Source: Trogon surrucura (Eukaryota; Chordata; Aves; Trogoniformes; Trogonidae). Taken from it: DNA of 64,000 nt. The position numbers and the translations under genes are program-made. The stretch spans positions 112,103,308 through 112,167,307 of the forward strand of contig CM036618.1 of assembly GCA_020746105.1 (NCBI GenBank), read 5' to 3'. The first letter of the stretch is position 1. The number at the start of each line of letters is the position of its first letter. The notes under the pieces are model-generated. The model saw only the letters and a program-made list of their open reading frames with translations, searched no databases and was not told where the DNA came from. Below are positions 9,725 to 19,469 of the stretch, piece by piece.

Positions 9725-12576
9725 GTATCTATGTGTGATAAACTATACCCTTCCTACCAGGAACACGGTAACACCCTGTCTGTATCTCTGATCTGGAGCC
9801 TACTCAAGCTGCAATTCAGCACTTGTTCAAGCTCTTAGCTCTGGTCTATACTTAGCTAGGTATAGGTTAGTCACTACCTTGGATAAACATTGTCCTCATC
9901 CTGCTAATAATAATTTGGTCAAAATAATGTCATGAACAGAGGAGAGGTGGAATAACAGTCTGCTTTGGGAATCTGGGTATTTTGTAGATAGTACATTTCA
10001 AGTTTAACTTAAAGAGACCACCTGACAAAGCGACAGACTGTGTCACTAGCTACTGCTGGTGAGCTTGCTTTACTCTCAACAGTGAGAATCTAATATGCCT
10101 GCAGAAGCCTACTATGATAAAACACATAGGAAGCTTTACATTAAAAAAGCTTATGTTGATGTTGTTGTGATGGGGGGAAAGAGTTGTATCTGAGTATCAC
10201 AAAAATTTCGAAATTATTCAGAATTTATCTTGATAGGAGACTTTGGGTGCATCTTGTAAGCCATTAAATGCATAAAAAAAAAATCTTGCTTCTAGATTGC
10301 CATATACTTACTTCAAATTCAAAAAAGGAGAGGATTAAATGACTACAATCCAAAGCACATTTATTCCTTTATTTTTTTCTTTGTATTCTTATTTCTTTTT
10401 AACCTTTTACTAGCTTGTTTCTGCCAAATTGTTTCTACCTTTTTGTCTGTTATTCATCCGGCCATATCAATTCTGGTATAAGCTAATAAATACAACTGAT
10501 AACATCTTTATAATATTTTTACCTGTTCAGAATCTAAACACGCAATATTAGAGACAGTATCCTGGAAAATATCTTCACGTTATGGATATGAGCACTGTGG
10601 CAGAAACAACAAAAAAAAAACCAACAAAAAACCCAACCCAAAAAAACACCCCAATCTGGTATATGACAAGATCTTCATGCTTGGGAAAGAAAAATGAACA
10701 TGATAGAGAGACAGATGTCAAGGTTTAAGGATAACAACTGGTATTCTTTCATGCTGGGCTGGTGGCTAGATGTGAGGAACAGATGTGAGGCTGAAAGGAA
10801 GAAAGACTGAGTTGGCAGACAAAAAGATTTGGGAGGTTTTGGTCAAAAATTTTAAGAACATCTTGGCCTCCACTGTTCCTAAAATGCAACAAGACAAGCC
10901 ACTGAATTAGTCTGGGACAGCGGAGAATAAAGTTGTCAGTGAAAATACAGACATACCAGTCACTGCAGAATTGTGAAAGCAAAGACAGCTGTAGAGAACA
11001 GAGCAGACAGAGCTAGTAAAAAGTAGAAAAAGGTTTTTCTTCCTTCTTGCTTGTTAGACCTAATAATGGAATCTCATTTTCAAGGAAGAATGTCTTCAGA
11101 CAGTTGGAACAGACAAATTGTTCAGGTACTTTAGACGTGAGGAAGCAGGAAAACTGTGCAGTGGGAAGGTGAGTCTAAACCAAGTTTTTTATAGAGCTTT
11201 ATGTATGACCAGAGTGTTGGAGCCAAAGGAAAGGTAAAATTTTAAAGGAAAGATAAATTGTTAATATTAAAGGAAAATTTCAGCAAGTTCGGAAAGGATA
11301 ATAGTTACAAACTAGATGATAATAGTTTCTGATTTCTTTTACCATTACTATGGAAGTTGTATTCCTGAAATGTAGAAAAGAGAGAAATAGCGATCCTACG
11401 ATCAAATCATGACCTTTGGTTTGTTATGCCAGCGAAACAGAGTGGCTGCGGCCATCTGCAATCTGATGACAAATTCAAAACCTCAACTGTTCACTGGATG
11501 CTCTTCTTTTACTCAATGTTGGCTAAGACATTACAGCTCTTATGATCTGAATTTGATAAGCAATTTTAAAATGGCATATTTTAAAAGAAGCGATTTTAAA
11601 ATTACTTAATCATCTCAGAAATTATCTTAAAGGAAAGATGACAGTTGGAACCCTTTGTCTTATTTAATTTAAACCCAAATGACTACTATAATTTAGAAAT
11701 ATCAACACTCTTGCAACTTTTTCCTTTTCTTAATTCAGCTATTTCTCTTCCAAACATGAAGATATAGTGAAATGTCTGCTTGCTTTTAGGAGTGGATCAA
11801 TCTACCAGTTTTGTATAATGAAATGTCAGATTTGTCAGAGAGGAACAAAATCACTTCTGTTGTTTGTGAGCAATGACGATGCGAATAGACATTCCCCCCC
11901 ATTAAAAGGAAGATAAGTTAAAATACAAACCTGAAATAGTCATTGGCCTTTGCATACTCCAAGTAGAGTCTGGATGTAAACTTGCTGAGTGAAAGGCTAC
12001 GGTGAGATTGCTACTCTAAAAAAATGAAGAAGCTTCTCTGGACTGCATTTCTTTAGGGTGTTTAAAAAGTACATTACAAGAGAATTTTAGAAAATCAAAC
12101 ATGGCATATAAACTAGCCAACACAGATCAGAATCAAAAACTCTTGTGAATACCCAAAACCCTGCACATATGTAGAAACAGATGATTAGTTTTGTATCTGT
12201 CTTACCTCTCAGTTAAAAGTGGTTTCATGTGCAGCTGAACTATCCCTTGAGTAAATCTCTTCTATACACCAGGTTTTAGTGTTCCTCTGATTTTACAGGA
12301 TGGTCCCTTTTTTCATCTGAACTCTATTTAGTTAATAAGTACAATGAGAAACGGCTTACCATTCCATTATTTTACCTTTGTTGGTACATTAAAATGTCTT
12401 ATAATATCTTATAAGATATTCAAATTATTTTCTGTAATCATTGCTATTATTAATTCATGCCTCATTATCAGATAGAAACTAAATTTTTCAAATAGTTGCT
12501 TCAAAAATTTGCAAGTATGTCATGAATGTTATAAAAAGTAGTCTGTAGGACATATAAGAAGTTAATAGACAGGAGA
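9725..12576. other. Unannotated DNA downstream of the PHF7-like exon
   Basis: No further PHF7/G2E3-type cysteine-rich exon was seen. An A/C-rich low-complexity patch lies near 10603-10655. Frames at 10749-10982 (minus) and 11409-11609 (plus) are unrecognised and probably chance. Confidence 0.5.
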
Positions 12577-12760
12577 GGGCTCGCTTAGCTCACTTGGTTG
12601 AGCATGGTGCTGAAACACCAAAGGTTGCGGATTCGATGCCCGTTCGGTGCTCATGTGTTGCCTGATCTAGTTGAGAGGCGTCCCTGCCCGTGACAGGGAG
12701 GTTGGATTAGATGATCTCTGAGGTCCCTTCCAGCCTAGGCCACTCTATGATTCTATGATT
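12577..12760 (+). mobile_element. tRNA-Ile-derived SINE with CR1-like 3' tail (TguSINE1-like)
   Basis: The head (12577-12652) aligns along its length with a tRNA-Ile gene: RNA polymerase III A box TTAGCTCACTTGG (12585-12597) and B box GATTCGATGCC (12630-12640). The anticodon loop is degenerate and the acceptor stem no longer pairs well, so it is not a working tRNA. From 12657 a CR1-like 3' region follows, ending CTATGATTCTATGATT at 12760, which would allow mobilisation by CR1 reverse transcriptase. This tRNA-Ile plus CR1-tail plan is that of passerine TguSINE1; the exact family needs a library comparison. No clear target duplication is visible, as is usual for CR1-driven insertions. Confidence 0.88.
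12585..12640 (+). promoter_or_regulatory. Internal RNA polymerase III promoter of the SINE (A and B boxes)
   Basis: A box at 12585-12597 and B box at 12630-12640, about 32 bp apart, the normal tRNA-gene spacing. The B box differs slightly from GGTTCGANTCC. Activity is not implied. Confidence 0.75.
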
Positions 12761-14958
12761 TTCCTCAGAAGAAATATGGCGAGTTTTCACTTAAAATGGA
12801 CTACTTTGGGGAGTTGAACAGCAGAAGGTAAGTTAGTTCAAAGATGGGTATGAAAAATAGCACAGGGTGGATCTTATAATTAAAAATTTGATATTTTTGT
12901 AGAAATTTTCTCATTAGAAGATATTAAACAAGCAATTTGTCACAGAAACTGTATTTCAAAAAGATGAAATTGAGAAACATACCTTTTTGTAAGCAATTTG
13001 AGATAATGATGATGAGGAAAAATCCAACTCAGTTTACTCATTAGGAATGGTTCATAAGTTCAATGCTTTTACAGAATACTAAATTGGTTCAATAAAACGT
13101 CAGATAAAAGTCAAGTTGTCAACCAAGAATACTCTTTGGCAGGACAAAATTATCACATTCAATATTTATCTTCTGAAATTCCCATTTTAGTACATCTGGA
13201 ATGTAAAGGTTAAAAAAAAGTTTTTTGCAGTGTAACATTTAGCCTACTGTGTTTAATTATTCCCCCAGTTCTCAGTAATTTCACTGCAAATATATTTTCT
13301 TACAAAAGCAGATTAAATCTGACTATTTTTTCCCTATTTATCTACCTATTTATTGATAATATTTATGGAAAACTCTCAATAAGAAAATAATACTGTTCCT
13401 TCTATGTCATTAAAAAAGCCAAACCACACAAATAGATATTGTATTTCCATTTATAAGTCCATTATTTGCAAGTGGTCAGATACCACAATTTAAGTATTTA
13501 AATCAAGTTGGTACCTTATACTAGAAGATATTAAAGTCTGAATATTAAAGATGTTAGTTTCAAGAGTAAAAATATTGAAAAACTTAGAATAGCTGTGAGT
13601 GGTAAAGCATTTGTCTAATGAAATATGAATTCTGCAAGTCAGTAAAATTATATAATGTTATAATCTTGTAATAATGTTGTACTGTGCTGTTTTATGGAGA
13701 AAATTATTGTGCATTATTTGTTTTTTGATCAACAGGCTTATAAATACCAAACGGTATTATTCCAGAAAATGTAAATATTGGATTAGGAGTTAACTCTTTG
13801 CGTCAACATTAAGAGAAATTTGGTTCAATATATTGCAAAGTTAAAATGTGCAATACTGTAAAGTTTGAACATGGACACCATCTCTCCCATCGCTACATGG
13901 ACCAGGTGAGGGAAGTATCTAAAGAAAAACATGTCCTGAATGATTTGTGGAAGTGACTAAAAATGTAGCTCTTTTATTTCATCAAACATACTCACTGAAA
14001 AATACCTGAATGTCTGGGAAAAATGGAGGAAGAAGGTAAATTTTATTGTTTCATCTGTGGGAGCTTGATAATGTTTCTGTTCATTCAAGAACGAAAACAC
14101 CAGTAACTTAATCTTCTTGGCAAACATTTGACCTCGTTCATGTAAACATGTAAGAACACGATTAACTTTATGTGTAAAATTAGTCCTAGGAAATGACTTG
14201 AACAGGATGGTAAACAAGAGATCTGGAGAAACAGAGTAGAGTTCCTTCCACTAACGGCTTTGCAGCAGGTAACAGAAAACAGTGAATAATCAAGTGCAAT
14301 GACTAAACTGCCTTGGACAGGTTATGTTTTCTATTCTACTTCCCACTTCATCTCCTCATCTCCCCGTCTATAAGGACTTAACCACTAGCCTACATAATGA
14401 TGAGGCCCTCATCCTTAAAATACTTCTAAGTGGAAAAAGGAGATTGCAGCAGTGGTAAGTATAACCTGATAATTGTGAAGGAGAGGATTATTAATCTGGA
14501 ATGAGAATATCAACACACAATTGAGAAAACATTTTTTTTCTCAAGATGACATAGTTTGAGATCCCTGCCAGAAACTCTAGAAAGAAAACGGAACAGATTG
14601 GTGATTTGATAAGCAACTGCTAAGGAAAAGTAGGATGCCTTCTATCTAGCTGAGAATTCTATATTTTCATCATAGGTTTGATGAGCCATATAGTGAGATA
14701 GCTGTTTTGGAAGGACAAAACACTGAATTACAGGCAATGTATTTAATGAACGTTATTTGGCACGAAGAAGCAAGTACCAAGGGAAGTTATTAAAGCATGT
14801 TATAGAAGCATCAAGAATTCTTTATTACAAATGTGAAAGAAAACTTTTTTTTCAAAAAAAAGAAAGGAAATATGCAAGATGCTCTACGTTCATGGAACAG
14901 GAATCATAACACCAAGATTCATCAGCAGTACAACGCAGTTTTACAGAACATTATATAG
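12761..14958. other. Unannotated A/T-rich DNA
   Basis: No recognised repeat or gene. The 86-codon minus frame at 13957-14217 is not recognisable and is probably chance. Confidence 0.5.
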
Positions 14959-15075
14959 GATATATTACAATGAAGATTAAGGGATTTGAACATCTCTCCT
15001 ATGAATAGGGACTGAGAGAACTGGGACTGTTTAGCCTTGAAAGGAGATGGCTGAGAGGGGATCTTATAACCAAGA
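14959..15075 (+). mobile_element. Short, diverged CR1 ORF2 fragment
   Basis: A plus-strand translation resembles the CR1 ORF2 C-terminal block: K-x-KGFEHLSYE, an in-frame TAG, then [19 protein letters not shown]. Both ends are lost and no CR1 3' terminus follows. The stop codon and short length indicate an old relic. Confidence 0.75.
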
Positions 15076-15988
15076 TATGGAATCACTTGGAACTTCATAC
15101 TTAAAAAAACTCTTCTAACGTGAGCTTGGAAGGCAATTGCATGAGAGAAAGTTATGAAATGTCTTTGCACATGGTCTTATGGTTCCCTAAACAAGGGGCA
15201 GATGACTGAAAATACAAGAGGTGAACTGTTGTATGTATGATTTGTGTGTGTTTTGGAGGTACTGTGTTTTCACAACAAAAACACCTGAGTGATCAGGTCA
15301 GCCTGTTCTTATAGGAGAATTCTGATCTTCCCAGTGAGAGGTAAGCAGAAGCACCCTAGAGAACCTTAAATGAACAAATCCTGTACAAACTCAGGCTGAC
15401 AAAATAATGAAGAAAGCCAGTTTTTATTTTGCTTTATTACAAAGGCTAAATGTTTGGGTTTAAAGAAAAATATAGTAGAAATTCCCAGTGGTATGAAATA
15501 TTTTACACGGATGCTTTCATACAAGATAATGACGGGGATAATTTACATGACATGAATGAGGTAAAACTGTAAACAGTAAACAGTTTTACCTCATTCAGGA
15601 ATTTAGAATACATGTTTGTGTGTGTGAGAAAGAGACCTTCTATGTTAAAGAAATCATTACCTGATTTAAAGCTACTGAAAACTCAGAAGTGTTAGATCTT
15701 GTATGCTTGCAAATCAATTTGTTAACCAGCATGGTTTGGCAAGAATTGCAGGAGGGGATCTGTTCTAAAATGCTCAAATCAAATGAGGATGGGATAAGCT
15801 ACCCTTTTAAACCATCAATATATTATTGATAGGGACTTCTGTTCACAGATTTGCACTGGAGAATGACTGTAATAACTATTATGAAAGGATTGGGTTTTGA
15901 GAATCCTAATATTTCAAAAGCAAGAAAATTTTTGAGAGAAAAATGGAGAGAAGGGAAAAAAATACATGAAACTGTGAATAAATATTGA
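15076..15988. other. Unannotated DNA between CR1 pieces
   Basis: No coding or repeat signature apart from the perfect hairpin at 15553-15597. Confidence 0.5.
15553..15597. repeat. Perfect inverted repeat: 18-bp arms, 9-nt loop
   Basis: The left arm TGAATGAGGTAAAACTGT (15553-15570) is the exact reverse complement of the right arm at 15580-15597; the loop is AAACAGTAA. A transcript would form an 18-bp stem, shorter than a typical miRNA precursor. A templated inverted duplication is another explanation. Confidence 0.95.
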
Positions 15989-17015
15989 GCATGCTTGCTG
16001 CTAAACTGAGGAAGTGTGGTCTAGACTCTCAGGTAGTGAGGTGGACTGCGAACTGGCTAAGGGGAAGAAGCCAAAGAGTTGTGGTCAATGGGGCGGAGTC
16101 TGGTTGGAGGCCTGTATCCAGTGGAGTCCCTCAAGGGTCGGTACTGGGACCAGTATTATTCAATATATTCATCAATGACTTGGATGAGGGACTAGAGAGT
16201 ACTATCAGCAAGTTTGCTGATGACACCAAGCTGGGAGGAGTGGCTGACACACCAGAAGGCTGTGCTGCCATCCAGCGAGACCTGGACAGGCTGGAGGGTT
16301 GGGCGGGTAAAAATTAATGAAATATAACAAGGGTAAATGTAGGGTCTTGCATCTGGGTAGGAACAACCCCAGGTTCCAGTATAAGTTGGGGAATGACTTA
16401 TTAGAGAGCAGTGTAGGGGAAAGGGACCTGGGAGTCTTGGTGGACAGCAGGATGACCATGAGCCAGCACTGTGCCCTTGTGGGCAGGAAGGCCAATGGCA
16501 TCCTGGGGTGTATTAGAAGGGGGGTGGTTAGTAGGTCGAGAGAGGTTCTCCTTCCCCTCTACTCTGCCCTGGTGAGACCCCATCTGGAATACTGTGTCCA
16601 GTTCTGGGCCCCTCAGTTCAAGAAAGACAGGGAACTGCTGGAGAGAGTCCAGCACAGGGCAACTAGGATGATTAAGGGAGTGGAGCATCTCCCTTATGAG
16701 AAAAGGCTGAGGGAGCTGGGGCTCTTTAGTTTGGAGAAGAGGAGACTGAGGGGTGACCTCATTAATGTTTACAAATATATCAAGGGTGAGTGTCACGAGG
16801 ATGGAGCCAGGCTCTTCTCGGTGACAACCACTGATAGGACAAGGGGTAATGGGCTGAAACTGGAACATAAGAGGTTCCACTTAAACTCGAGAAGAAACTT
16901 CTTCTCAGTGAGGGTGATGGAGCACTGGAACAGGCTGCCCAGAGAGGTTGTGGAGTCTCCTTCTCTGGAGACATTCAAGACCTGCCTGGACACGTTCCTG
17001 TGTGGCATAGTCTAG
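15989..17015 (+). pseudogene. CR1 ORF2 (reverse transcriptase) remnant, one frameshift
   Basis: Two adjoining frames together cover the RT palm, with the catalytic FADD aspartates intact, through the thumb and C-terminal end of ORF2. The break is one missing base near 16313. The endonuclease half is missing because of 5' truncation. Codons downstream of the break are free of stops for 232 codons, so few mutations have built up since insertion. Confidence 0.9.
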
Positions 17016-17103
17016 GCATTCCTGCTCTGGCAGGGGGATTGGACTTGATGATCTTTCAAGGTCCCTTCCAATCCCCAACATTCTATGATTCTATGATTCT
17101 ATG
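15989..17103 (+). mobile_element. CR1 LINE, 5'-truncated, with RT core
   Basis: The longest CR1 piece in the window. The first frame (15985-16317) carries RT motifs: [20 protein letters not shown] near 16126-16185 and the catalytic FADD box at 16213-16224. A single-base loss near 16313 (AAATTA where a longer T run is expected) stops this frame; the remainder continues in another frame from 16317 to 17015, with [19 protein letters not shown] and HWNRLPRE. An 88-bp 3' UTR ends in ATTCTATG repeats at 17103. Endonuclease and ORF1 are absent. In an intact CR1 this ORF2 region nicks-and-copies RNA at the target with the endonuclease; here the frameshift and truncation make it inactive. Confidence 0.96.
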
Positions 17104-18099
17104 CTTGGTAGGTCGCAACTCCACAGTCCAGGATGAATGCTTTAGATAAACTAGAGTAACATTTTTGCATCACACCACTAGTAGTTTTCAAATATCTTCA
17201 TATAGAGGTGAAGTCTTCCCTCTGAAGTACCAGTTTCAGATTCAAGACCTGTATTCTTCTCCCAGTTATTAGGGCATTCCTCTTTTGTGTGGCCTTGGTT
17301 AAGCCTACCTATTTCTTCTTTGTATAGGCCAACCCACTGAACAATACAAGTTGCGAAATGAGGGAAACAAATAGATCTTAAAACGTGTCACAGAGTCAAA
17401 GGAAAGAGGAGAAAAGAAAATAACAGTCAGTAAAAATGAGAAGTTCAAACTGTAGAAAATTGAGAAGAGAAGCTGGAGATGGCAGGAGAGAAATGCCCGG
17501 ATCTTAATGCAAATCAATAACGTAGTGGGTTGAGTGGGAGTTTTTTGAACTATATTTGGAACATAATAAATCCTACTGGGTCATAAGCCAGATGCCAGAT
17601 GGAGATGATGAACCTTTAAATAACAATGTAGAAAAGGCACAGGTATTGACTAATAAGAAAAATTGGTTTGTATTTGGAAAGTGTGAGAATATGTAGGTGT
17701 GTCTGGTAATGTGATTGACAACAATGAAGCACTTTCTAGTCCATTAGTAACAGCAGATGGTAAATAGCATCTGCTAGAAATTCAACTTTTTAAATTAGTA
17801 GGGCTAATTTACTGTGAGGTCTTGTGAATTGTTCTTTCAGAGATGACATTTCTTAAACTGCAATAGAACTTGTGTTCTCTTTCTCCATTTGGGAGAAAAG
17901 TAAATGAGATCATCTTAAAATAAGTTTAAAGACTGAGTGAAACCTGAACACCACTTAATTTCCCAGAAAGAATTGGATGAAAATATGTTTAAATTTTTCG
18001 TTTTTTGATATATCTACGGAAACAGATATACTAAGGCAGCCTCACAAAGCTGTCTTGTTTTTTTTTCAGGAAAGGTAAACAAGACAGCCTCCCATGCCT
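17104..18099. other. Unannotated DNA
   Basis: No recognised element until an imperfectly spaced hairpin (GCTGTCTTGTTT at 18049-18060 with AAACAAGACAGC at 18077-18088) immediately before the next CR1 tail. Confidence 0.5.
18049..18088. repeat. Inverted repeat, 12-bp perfect arms, 16-nt loop
   Basis: GCTGTCTTGTTT (18049-18060) is exactly complementary to 18077-18088; the loop is T-rich. It sits directly upstream of a CR1 3' tail. No function is evident. Confidence 0.85.
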
Positions 18100-18172
18100 T
18101 GCAGCACGGTTGGACTAGATGATCTCTAGAGGTCCCTTCCACCCCAAACATTCTAAGATTCTATGACTCTAT
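18100..18172 (+). mobile_element. CR1 3'-UTR fragment
   Basis: Only the terminal ~70 bp of a CR1 remain: GGTTGGACTAGATGATCTCT, AGGTCCCTTCCA and a diverged ATTCTATG-type end. A severely 5'-truncated insertion. Confidence 0.88.
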
Positions 18173-19300
18173 AAACTGGTTAATCCAACAGACTTCTACT
18201 AAAACACCGGAAATTACCAAAAAGGGAAAAAAAGAAAAACACCACAAAAATCTATCCCAAACTGATAAAGCGCCAAAGAATGTAAAAAATACTCAATACA
18301 CTATATGTAAGATCTGTCTTGTGATGTAAACTTATTTTCAGTATTTGAGATTGCAATTTTGATGGATAAAGGTAACGGTGTGTATATAATACGGTTGCCT
18401 TCAACATAGTGATAGAAAAATAGCACTATTCATATCTATAAAGCCCATGTGAAATGAATTAAGAGGTAGCTAGTTGACAGATCTCAAAAGTAGTTGTCAC
18501 TGGGGGTGTTTTCTAGCAGAATCTTGAAAAGATAAATAATAGGTCTAACAGTATTTAGTATTCCTTCAGTAGTCCAAAGTAAATACAAAATCACTTATAA
18601 GTCACATATAAAGCTCTGTGGACAGCTAAACCATCAAGGTCAAGGAACCACTTTGAGTGGTAAATTAAGCCTTTTGAAAGAAAAAAATAACGCAAAAATA
18701 TATGTAGAGTAGCAAATAAGCCAGGTAATGCCTACATGAAGGAGTAGGAGTAGAAAGAAGAGGCTACTTTGAGGAGACAATATGAGAAAGACTGTGATCA
18801 GAGCAGATAAATAATTCAGCAGGATCTCTGTGTGTGATGTTGTGGCAAATGGGGCTGTAATGTGATCTGTGGTTGTAGAGTCGAGGAAGCACTGAGAAAA
18901 CAAAAGCAAGCTCTCCCTTTTCTAACTTTGCATAGGGCAGTGATTTTAACAATATTGGAATACTGTCTCTGATTTGAGGGCATGGCTTTTCATGACCATG
19001 GAGCAAAATTAAATTCCAGGAAGATGAGACCTATAATTAACTTTCAAGAAGTGCTCAGAGGAATGCATAAAATGACACACTTTCAAATAAATAGATCACA
19101 AAACTTGTGATTACAGCATATTAATACATTCATAGGAAGAAATTGTATGCTATTTGACAGTAAAAAAAAAGTTAAGAAAAAATAAGAATTTGAAACTGAA
19201 TCTAGATAAACCGGAAAAAACCTTCTGAACAGGATCATGTTTACTGATTATAGCAAGCTAAAAACAGGATGAGCATTTTCATCTCTGAGTTTCTTTGTAC
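18173..19300. other. Unannotated DNA
   Basis: No element recognised. Overlapping minus frames at 18640-18909 and 18764-19006 are unrecognised and probably chance. Confidence 0.5.
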
Positions 19301-19469
19301 CTGGATTTCTTTCATGGAAATCCGATTCCTTTCTTTTTCTTCACTTTTCAAAAATAGAAGTGGTTTGGGTTTGCGTTTTGTGGATTTTTTTTCTTTCTCC
19401 TGAATTTTCAGCTGCTCTGTTATGTGCTGCAGTGTATTGTCTCTGATTGCATCAATCACATTGTGTTTC
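19301..19469 (-). CDS. Candidate host exon, product not recognised
   Basis: On the minus strand, TTATTTACTTCAG precedes an open segment of 169 nt that ends ATCCAG|GTACAAAG, giving a plausible acceptor and donor. It encodes about 56 residues, with a helical, strongly charged character: IDAIRDNTLQHITEQLKIQE, then a lysine-rich KKSTKRKPKP, then KSEEKERNRISMKEIQ. The amphipathic, low-hydrophobic composition differs from most chance frames in this window and would suit a coiled-coil or disordered protein. I cannot name the family. The frame starts after one base of a split codon (phase 2) and ends in phase 0. The frame continues open past the donor for about 20 codons. No partner exon was identified; a chance frame or a cryptic exon are alternatives. 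Confidence 0.3.

Noticed and set aside
12577..12652. Functional tRNA-Ile gene
   Set aside because: The anticodon loop and acceptor stem are degenerate and the CR1-like tail follows directly, so it is the head of a SINE.
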